19,830 nt of DNA from Ettlia oleoabundans. Taxonomy: Eukaryota > Chlorophyta > Chlorophyceae > Chlamydomonadales. The translations under genes and the position numbers were made by a program. The stretch is taken from contig JAAMXP010002577.1 in assembly GCA_019693395.1 (NCBI GenBank), forward strand, positions 1-19,830, in the 5' to 3' direction. The notes under the pieces were generated by a model. It had not been told where the DNA came from and did no database searches. It saw only the letters and a program-made list of their open reading frames with translations. Below, one piece after another: positions 1-9,200 of this stretch. The number at the start of each line of letters is the position of its first letter. The stretch's first letter is position 1.

Positions 1-20
1 GGAGGCGCATGGGCGGCTTT

Positions 21-1504
21 TCACGTTGTTGCTGGGAGCAAGTACTTGTACCCCTTTGGCTGGCCCGCCTTCTCCCTTTGAACACTTGGTTGCACATCGG
101 TCAAAAAGCTCAGGTCAAATATCTCACATGGACCAAGCAACTGAGTTGTTGCTGCTGATGTGGTGCCAAATAATGTGGCAGCAGAAGGCATCAGCTGAAG
201 CAGGGGGGGTGTCACTTACCTGCAGGAAGTATTGCTTCAACAGCTTCACGCGGCCCTGTGCTTTCCAACTTGCAAACTCAAACGGCCACCTGCGGGCAGT
301 GGTACGCACATTATCGGCATGGTATCACGGTTGTATCCATTCATCAATGCACGCGTGTGCAGACACAGCTGGTGCCTGCCTGAGACACTGTAGCAGATCA
401 ACGATGGGGCCACATGCTACATTATGTTGGGCAGCTAAGGCTGCATCACAGTGGCAAGGCGACGCACGGGGGGTTGGGGGCAGAGTGCTCCGACCAGCAC
501 CCTTCACGTCGCCACACACCTGTGCCGTGGCACATCCTCTGCTGCCAGCTCCAGCTCATCCTGGATTTTTTGGTCAACCAGCAATGCTCGAGCATCGGGG
601 TAGGCCTCCCGCAGCTGCTGCAGCAAGCGCAGCCGTGCGAGTGCGCCTGCAAGTTGCGTGGGGGGTGAGGAGTCGGGGGGCATCGTGCACAGCGAGCAGC
701 ACACTGTATCTGGGCGGGAATTGGCAGAGTAGACAAGGGGACGCGCAAGGTTGCAGGTCCTGGGATGTGTGGTGTGGTGGGTGGGGTGGGGTGCCACAAG
801 TCCCCGTGTTATAAGAGCAGCTAGCACCGGCTAAAAACCAGCGGCAGAGCCGGCAGCGGCGAGGTTGGCACAAAGCGGCAGAAAGTTTTCATGAGGCAAG
901 GCTGTCAGCACTTCTTTCAAACGGTCCCCAGAGGATCAAGGCTATGCAGAAGGCAACCTATGTGCTTTACCTGGGTGCCCGGCACACAGCTTGAACAGGC
1001 ACATGGCCAGGACCAAACACTGCAACGACTTGGCCTCCACAACGCCTTCAACAGTAATCGCCATTGCACTGTGCAGCATCGATTGTACAAAGCTTTCACG
1101 GATTGCCCCGTCTTCCATCTGTAGCGAGACGACAAGCGGACCATGCTGTTAGGGAGTGGAACACGCAGCGGAGAGGTGATGGTGGCAGCACCAGGCGGCA
1201 GCGGCGGCAGCATCAGTTGACCCCACAGGAATTGCAGGAACAGATGGCAGCGTCGCGCAACTTGCAAACGCATACATAACAACAGGCCAGTCCCAGATGC
1301 CGTTTAGGGCCCGCCGATTACCTTGGCCACCGCGCTCAGTCCCCAAGCGATCGTGAACTTGGCAAGGAGCAGGCTTGTCTTGCCCTTGCTTCCAAGAGTT
1401 CGGACCGCATAATGAAGATGCTTTACAGCGTCACTGCGCTTGTCCGCCTCCCACAGCGCCAGCGCTGCCGTCACGGCCGCATCGTGGTCTGCCGGCGCAG
1501 ACAT
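21..1504 (-). CDS. Unrecognised helical protein, about 236 aa, six exons
   Basis: I do not recognise this family. The exon model is 1504-1322, 1118-971, 901-839, 646-520, 289-220 and 140-21 (stop). Phases agree at every junction. Exon 1 ends AAG|GTAATC, exon 2 follows CTACAG, and exon 5 ends at a perfect CAG|GTAAGT donor. The ATG at 1504 gives a coding-like start (MSAPADHDAAVTAALALW), followed by amphipathic helices rich in Ala and Leu. The first exons (codons 5-35 and exon 2) look TPR-like or helical-repeat-like, but no signature motif is visible. The later exons carry a Leu/Arg helix ending ELAAEDVPRHR and a basic segment ending LLKQYFLQ. The C-terminus is YKYLLPATT. No signal peptide or convincing membrane span is seen. 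Weak points: exon 3 may start at 913 instead of 901; its donor (G|GTTTTT) is poor; and reading on would stop at 834. The first three and last three exons could therefore be alternative ends or two genes. Exon reality is likely; function is unknown. Confidence 0.55.
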
Positions 1505-2312
1505 TAAGGTCTTCTGCTTGACTAATTCTATAACCTACGCTGCCGCCCAACTGTACACGTTACAAGCAAGATGCATGACCGATCATGCCCCTTTAAGGGT
1601 TGAACGCTAGTTGACTAATAGGCCTCTCAAGTCGAGATCAATACTCGCAGGATGGACGGCAGCACAAAGCGGGGCGGCCCGTGCCCCTTCATATGTTGGC
1701 GGCTGTGCTGGTGCGCCAACTCAGCACCCAAAACATGCGAGATGATTTCTGTTCTGAAGTCACACTGAACTTTATGATGTGTTGAGAAGCACAGCTCACA
1801 CAAGCACATGACCCATATTAGGCACTGATAACTGCGGCATCCACGACCCTGCTTGACTGATGGCCCCCTCCCTTGCCACAGGCTTAGCGGAACAGGCAGC
1901 AGGTATTGGAAAGCAGAACCATGCTTGCAGTGAAGCATGCCCTTGAGAGAAAGCCACAGGAACTTGAACACAGGAACGATGTTGTGACTGTTTCAGTTCA
2001 GTTGAAGGTAGAATAAAAGCGTATTGCAACGATTGGAGCATCAAATCGCATGCAGACAGGCGCGCCAGCGCCCCGATGGAATACATCAGTGCCATGAGCA
2101 CTTCAAAAAGTTGCAGCAGTGTATTCCTGGCGGCAACCCATCCAGAACGTCATGCAACTGAACTGTCCGGCGGTATACCGCCCACTGATTTAGTCTTGCA
2201 TTGCTTGAAAGGCTCAACCTCGACGTCAACTGAGCTCAGAATTCCGTGCCCCCCAGCCCAGGCAGCATACCAGCCGCATGCGCCTGGAGATGCCTGCTGG
2301 CAGTCCGAAAGC
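1505..2312. other. Intergenic stretch between the ATPase stop and the next gene
   Basis: No exon with credible splice sites or coding character is seen here on either strand. Most of it is probably the ATPase 3' untranslated region followed by a short promoter or 5' leader for the downstream gene. A TGTAA pentamer on the minus strand (1564-1560) matches the polyadenylation motif used by many green algae. It lies only about 56 bases before the next start codon, so its role as the ATPase poly(A) signal is a guess. Confidence 0.4.
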
Positions 2313-3295
2313 TCAGAAGGCCCTGGGACCTGCTGGGTGCATGGCTTGTGGGGAGCCGGGATGCAGGGTGGTTGGAGGAGCGGCGGGGCGCACGTCGACT
2401 TCCGCGGGGCTGGGCTGCACGGTTACTTCGTGCAAGTTGTCGTATGAAGGGTCTGCAGGCCACAGGGAGAAGGGAAAAACATGTGGAACCGTGGAGCCAC
2501 AGTGCTTGATTCAGCCGCCTCCCATTACTTGCAGGACACCCCTGTTCAAGAGCGACGACTTCATCCCATGGCTGAGTTGTTTGAAAAGTGATTCCGTTCT
2601 CTCGAGCGTGCACTAAGCTCTGTGTTTCACTTTCATCACACACAGCACAGCACCAATATGTGCTGTGACATGTTGGGCAGCAGATGTCATCTGAGGCGAA
2701 CCCACCGTGTGGCAGGCGGCCCGCCGAGTCACGCTGGCTCAAGCGAACCAGCATCACACGCTGCGCCACCTGCACACAATGGGTGGTCGGTCAGGACAGT
2801 TAGAGTACACAAAGGAAGACCTTCGTCAACCTGCTGCTTAATGAGCAACAGGACAAGCACACAAGCCAAGACAACGATCACGACAAAGAGCAGAAGAACA
2901 GCATGCTTACGAGCAAACTCAATATCTCATGCAGCATGCATGCGCCCCCTCACCTCCTGCTTGGGTGGTGGGTGGCGGCGGCGCTCCACAGCATCCACCA
3001 GGGGCTGGCACATGCCGGCAAAACAATCCTGCAGGGGCCCGACAGCAAGGGGAAGTAGTGGAACGAAGCAGAAGGTGGTGCTGTGGAAGCCATTGCATAA
3101 AGCGAAGGTGCGGCGGCTGGCTTGCCCATGCATCAGTTCAACAGGCATCAATAAACTGCATTGCAAGTGCTTGCGGCTTTGCATGCAGAAAAGCGCAGTG
3201 GAGCCGCTCCTTACCGACACTGCGCCCTCCACCTTCTCTGACATGCGCTCTGCCCAGTTGCCAGGCGCGTCAATCCAGCGCACCCAAGCCGGCGG
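2313..3295 (-). other. C-terminal extension exons of the ATPase with an eleventh hydrophobic helix
   Basis: After the M10 exon (ending HKYDIIK at 3543), five more exons follow in phase. They are a Trp-rich piece (PPAWVRWIDAPGNWAERMSE...), a Cys-containing piece ending RRRHPPPKQE, a helix of about 22 strongly hydrophobic residues (2905-2831) flanked by Lys/His and LIKQQ, a basic piece, and an acidic then Pro-rich tail ending GPRAF with stop TGA at 2315-2313. Splice sites are good: CAG acceptors, TCG|GTAAGG, GAG|GTGAGG, and a CTAAC branch-like site before 2770. Adding these exons keeps the gene total a multiple of three. This tail lacks the C-terminal YTV-type 14-3-3 site of land-plant pumps. 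The alternative is a separate small single-pass membrane protein gene; its possible start is a Met upstream of 3295. Confidence 0.7.
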
Positions 3296-6200
3296 CTGCT
3301 CGCCGCGATGGTGGCAATGCTCCTGCGATGTGGCCAAACCCATGGTATACAACGTGGTTGCTTAAGGCACAGCAGCCTCTTGACAAGAGCGCAACGCGGC
3401 ATGGGGTTCAAGACAAAAGACAGGAGGGACTTGGCAGTGAAGAGGTTGGGCACAACAGCTGAAGCATGAGCCCAACCATGGCATCGCGCTACCCTGGCTG
3501 GATCACCATCCTTAGCTAGTTTGGAGGGTTTGGGTGAGTCACCTTGATGATGTCGTACTTGTGGAACACACGCTGCACCAACACCTTTGCCACGTCAGCA
3601 ACCTGCACAGGCCGGGCCAGGAGGAAAGATGACGCATTACTGGCCAACAAGAGTGTAAGCTGTTGTATGGGATATTGTCTTGCTCCATCCATGGAGCCAT
3701 TATCATTTCGAAGTTCCACACTGACCTGGATCCAAACGACCACGTAGAAGATTGTGACCAGCACAGGAACCCAGCCTGCGTTGAATGGCAACATTTGAAT
3801 GCAGCATGCTTCAGGTGCTAAGCAGCAATAGGGATTAAAAAATCTGATCTGGGCTGGCTTCTGCGGGACAGCATTGGCAACATGGACCTTTCATACTATC
3901 AGACCGGGCATATTCCTGAGTCCTCCCTCGGGGGTTGGGCAGCAGCAGCACCTGCGCCTTCCAACACCGCCCTGCCGCCGTCTGGCTGCGTGTCGCGGGG
4001 CCAATAGACCGCCAGGAACATGGAGCCCAGCACGAATGCCAGCACCGGCGTGATGAGAACCAGGCTGGGCCGCGGCGCACTGCAAGATGACGGAATGAGC
4101 CAGAGATTGTGGGAAAAGTAAACGAGCAGGCACAAGTGTATGAGTGCCTCCAGGCTGCCAGCCTGACAGGCTGTTCAGTGATACTCAAACGTATGCAGGC
4201 TGGAGCTGATGCGTGGGCCCACCTTTTCTCGCTGAAGTGCCACCAGAAGGACGGGTTACGAGTGAGCAGGATGGACAGCTGGATGAAGGCCGTCAGGGCC
4301 ATGTAAACCACAGCGATGGTCTGCAAGCAGTGGTAGCAGCGGCAGTGAGAAACGTGGCGGGGCTGCTGAACCACTGGCTCGGCAACATGAATACCTCATC
4401 AGAGCCTCGAATCACTAGGGAATGTAGCTGTGCTCACCTGGCCGTTTGTAATCACATCTGGATCGGTTTCAGGGTCCAGGCTTGTGTTCCACCCTGCATT
4501 AAGCAGCGGCCAGAGGGCCAAAAGGCATCCCAGGCGTGAGTTTTGCCAGCGTGCTCTCGCAGCGGTGCAGGAGCATCTTGTACCTCAAGCCCCTGTCCCC
4601 CACATCCGCTGCGCAATCTTGAACGCACCACCAAACGCAAGCAGTGCCGACTTCACGCATTGCTGGATTCAACCGCTACTGAGGGTGCAAATGCCGCAAA
4701 GAGGGCTGCCTGACCGGCTGCGGGGCTCACAGTGCCAGAAGTTGAGGCGGGTGGGGTCTGCCAGCAGGAGGAAGAGTACGAGGGTGCCCACACCAACAAA
4801 GGAGATGGCTGCAGCAACCGCCAGGCATCGCGTCATGTTGAACAGCTCTGGAACGTCACTGCTGTGCACCTGCAGGAGGGGAGGGCCACGTGGTGTACAT
4901 TTGGTGCAACGAAGCGCTGTGGTCCTGCCAGTTGCTTGATACATTTGCAGGGGTTGCCACCGGCACGGCACAGGCAAGGAAAATCAACGGTTGCAGCGGG
5001 CAGCAAGACTGATAGGACACACAATGGGAGCTATCACTGCTTCCATGGCGGCCAGGGTGTGTGCATTGCCAAGGCAGCCATGGCGATCTGGGAACCGAGA
5101 GGGCACCAACCTTATCGAAGGAGGTTGCCATCACGCTGAGGTCGTTGGTAAGGGAGATGATGACCAGCACCCAGGTGGGGAACTCCAGGTCCAGGATGAT
5201 GATGGAGAAGAAGAAGAAACCCTGCAGAGAAGCGAACAATGGGCGAGGTGAATGATCTGGGGAGGAGGCTCGGGGACGAGGGCACAGAGCAAGTGACACG
5301 TGCATCCATGTTTGCAGGGGTGGCATCCCAGCCTGTCACAGGATTGCAGTAATGTGCTTGTTTGCGTGTGGCTTACCAGGATCAGTATTGAGCTGGACAT
5401 GCGGTATATGATGTAGGTCTCCAGACGACGGAAAATCTTGCGGGAACGCACAATGGCGGTGATGATGGTGCCGATGCCCTCCTGCAGACAGCCACGTGTG
5501 CCCAATGTGAGGCAGGACTGATTCAATGAACATGATGCTGTAGAGCGCATGCTGGCAGCACAGGCAGAAGTAAGCAATGCAGCAGAAAACATGCATGATG
5601 GACACAACTTATAAGTGCAAACTCATGTGCTGGCAACACAAGCGCAGCACGGGGGTTGGCTTGCCTGTGTGAGGATGATGTCAGCCGCTCCCTTGGCAGC
5701 AGCGGTTGCCCCCGCCACTGCAATGCCCACGTTGGCTCTCTTCAGTGCAGGGGCATCATTCACGCCATCCCCTGCGGCAGGATGTGATGGTGCGGAGACA
5801 GGTGGTGGTGCTGGTGGTGGCAGGAAACTGAGGTGCCAAGACCTCAGCTCCGAAGGCAAGCTGCCTGGCAGCAGTTGGCTGGGAAGCGGGGAGACGAGCA
5901 GCAACCCACCCACCCATGTAGCCACCCGACCAGCGAGCCTGCAAGCCACCCAGCCAACCCAACCACCCAACCAACCTGTCATGCCAATGAGCCGGCCCCT
6001 AGCCTGCAGTGCCTCCACAATGGCAAACTTGTGCTCGGGGTACACACCCGCAAACCCGTCCACTGCATTCACCTGCACACGCACAGGGTCACACACCAGC
6101 CAGTCGTACAAACACTTTGATCAGCAGTTGCTGCAGGAGATCGCGAGTGTCTGGAAATGAAGAGGGCACTTTTTAATGCTACTACACTGGGAAATTCGCA

Positions 6201-9200
6201 AAGCAGGGACTGAGCAGCCCTCATTTTGGCTTGTTGTTATCCAGGGGCAGCAAGTTCAAAGACGTATGGAATGGCACCTTAGCTGCCAGCTGTTCGTCCA
6301 CTGCGCCCTGCATCAGCTCTGCCCCCTCCATGATGTTGGTGCCCAGACCCAGGCGCTTGCTAGTCTCCACAGCAATGGCGTATTGGTCGCCCGTCACCAT
6401 CTTGACCTGCGGAAAGAGGGGTGGGAACACGCAACCATTTTGTGTTACTTGCGACAGTGATGTGAAAAAACTGACGGCGCGTCGCAACTCTTGCCAAAGA
6501 TCAAAACTTAGGGAAACAATAACACACAGCGTGTTTCACAAACACACAGCTTGTATCAGTGTGCAAGACCGCCACCAAACTTGCCTCCACACCAAGTCCA
6601 TTGGCAGTCTTGATTGTTTCACCAGAGTCCTCGCGAGGTGGGTCCAGTAGACTGCGTTTGGGGTTGAACAGCGGACCATGTAACATCGTGGCTGCGCAGC
6701 TCAGTATAGATTCGCACACGACAAGTGGCATTTAGGGCCCTGCATGCACACACCACTCCACCCACATCCACCCACATCCACCCAACAAAAACGCCAGAGC
6801 ATGCTCATTAATGTAGCGAATTTGCAGGCAAGCAGTGAGTTACAATGCAGTACAGCTGTGATTGCGGTGTACCTGATGAGCCCGACCAGCTGCCACGTGT
6901 TACCGCCATCAGTGCTTTGCGCAACTCCCAGGCTCCTCAGGCCGCGAGAGGCGCGCTCGTCAATGTACCTGTGATAAGACGATTGAATGCTTGGCTGTGG
7001 GTTGGACTGCTTGATAAGTGGGGCCAGGACGTTCCTTTTTGGCCTTGCCATGCAAGCTGGCATCTGGGACCAAGCACCAACAGGTAGAAGAGCTGTGGAG
7101 CCAAACTTGCCAAGCAGCATCTGCCAGATGGCTGCAGCTGGTTCTCAGCGCAGATGCCAATCTTGCGGTTGCAGGCTGTTTTTCCTCACTGCTCAACTCA
7201 TAGCAGATCACCACTCTGGCTAGTTGGTTTGTCACAGGCACAGCCCCACCTGTCCACTGTCGTCTTGGCCGTTGTGTCCTGCAGCAAGTCCCGTATGACC
7301 TGCGGTGCTCCCTTGCAGGTGCTCAGCTGCCGCCCATCTGGGGCAACCACCTGCTGGACAGGGTTGCCAGGTGACAGGCAGGAAGGCAGTTGGAAGCTGG
7401 ACAGGCAGGCAGGAATGTTTCTGGTAACTTAGGAAGCAGTTGTCAAACATAATTCCATCGCCGGACACGGTGCATGGCGCACAAATCGAGGGCTCTCTTT
7501 CTCCCTTTCTCAGCAGACGCTTTGTTCCCTGAGAGTAGCCCAACGCATATCAAGACGTGCACTATACCCCACCTCTGCCACCGTCTTCTTGTCGACAGGA
7601 TTGAAGGGGATGAAGCGCTTGATTGTCCAGCCAGCGATGGCGCTCTGGTCGGGGCCCACCGATGCCGTCACAGCCCGATCAATCGCATCCTGCAGACGGG
7701 GCAGGGACGGGGGGGAAGCTGTATTGTCTGTGTATCTATGCCACCAACGGCCTGAAGCCTGAGGGGAAGTTTGCACTGCCGCTGCTGCTGCCGGCTGCTT
7801 CCGCTGAATGTGACCGCTGCTCAATGCAGCGCTGAAGCATATTCTACAGCCTGCTATGCCTATGGATACGAATCGAAGGACGCAGCCAGCAGCTGGCAGT
7901 GACATGTCGCGCCTGGTTGGTCCATTTGGCCGACAGGGAGGCCAGCAACAGCACGTCGTCCTGACTGAAACCGTCCCACGCCTGCGTTAAACCAGCAGCA
8001 ACCATGTTAATATTGGCATGCACGGCACGTGGCAGGCCACGGGATGTGTTGCACACTGAAGGGGTACGTTTGAACCAACTCATATGCAAACCTCCCGCCT
8101 TATAAGGCTTTGCTACTATTGCATGGCAGCAGCAGCAAAGCCTTTGGGGTGCCGACAAGCTGCTCCAGGCAGGCAACATACGCCAGCAGCAAGGACAAAA
8201 TAAAACACGGCCTGAACATAAACACAGCAGCGGCCGTGCTTGCCTCAATGTCGTGCTTGTCCAGCGTGAGGCGGTTGAGCGTCAATGTGCCCGTCTTGTC
8301 TGCATACGTGGATACCAACAACAGACCTCAGCAGCAGATTGTTTCAGCCTGTTTGCAAAACTCATGCTGCAGTGCTGAGATTCTGCTATACCTCCAGCAA
8401 CGCAAGGTGGACTGGCGTGCCATGCACGTGTGTGGTGCGGGAGACTTTCAGCCCTGAATAGCTTCCCACCTGAGCAGAGCACCTCCATGCCGCTCAGCTC
8501 CTCAAGTGCAGACAGCCTGCACAAGGTGGCGGCAGTAAAGGGCAATGGTTGATCGAGTGAGGGTTTGGCCCAATGTCAACACTACAGAAATGAAAGACCA
8601 TGCAGCTGCACCCCAGCATGGTGCAACTTTTGTGCAACTTTTGGGCCCCTGCGCCGCCCATGGCCCGTGGATCACAGAAATACGGATGAGGAAGAAAGGG
8701 AATGCAGAAAGGGGAGGGGGCAATTGTACTCGAAAGGCTTGCCTGCTGACGATGGCTTTTTCCTTGACCATCTCGCGCGCCCCTGCTGCCAGCACCGCTC
8801 CCGTCACGACTGGCATGCCGATGGGCACCACACTGACCAGAATCACGAAGGCAATCTGCAAGCAAGTGTACGGGACCAACATGCCAGGTTGGCTGGGGTG
8901 TAGGGATTGTAGGGCAGCGACAGTTGACCTCAGCATGAAAGGACACTTTAGTGCAGTTATAGCGCAGCAATGCTGTTTGCAGAAAACTGCAACAAGATTG
9001 GAGAGGCAGCAAGCCTTCAGCATCCCTCTCACCACAAAGGCATAGCCGACGTCGCCGTAGCGCCCGATGATTACGCCCAGGATTGCCAGGCAGCCGGCAG
9101 CTCCCAGCACGCCAAGCGCGGCGCTCACACGCCCCAGCACCTGGCATTGAGGACAGAGGGGAGGCGCCATATGTGATGTCTTGGTTGCTTGGTGACTTTG

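Noticed and set aside
26..814. Plus-strand open frame of 262 codons
   Set aside because: It overlaps exons of the minus-strand helical protein that have matching splice sites. The translation has no protein-like pattern.
2236..2705. Read-through of the penultimate ATPase exon, including a CCPTC...CCAVC zinc-finger-like stretch
   Set aside because: A strong donor (G|GTGGGT) at 2706/2705 joins in phase to a better final exon with a TGA at 2313. The read-through quickly becomes low-complexity.
2622..3365. Plus-strand open frames of 247 and 177 codons
   Set aside because: They run antisense to the C-terminal ATPase exons. The translations are Cys/His/Arg-rich and look random.
3899..3951. Exon with M9 continuing to a stop (tail ending EDSGICPV)
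   Set aside because: Splicing at G|GTGCTG joins in phase to the M10 exon that the family requires, so the stop is intronic.
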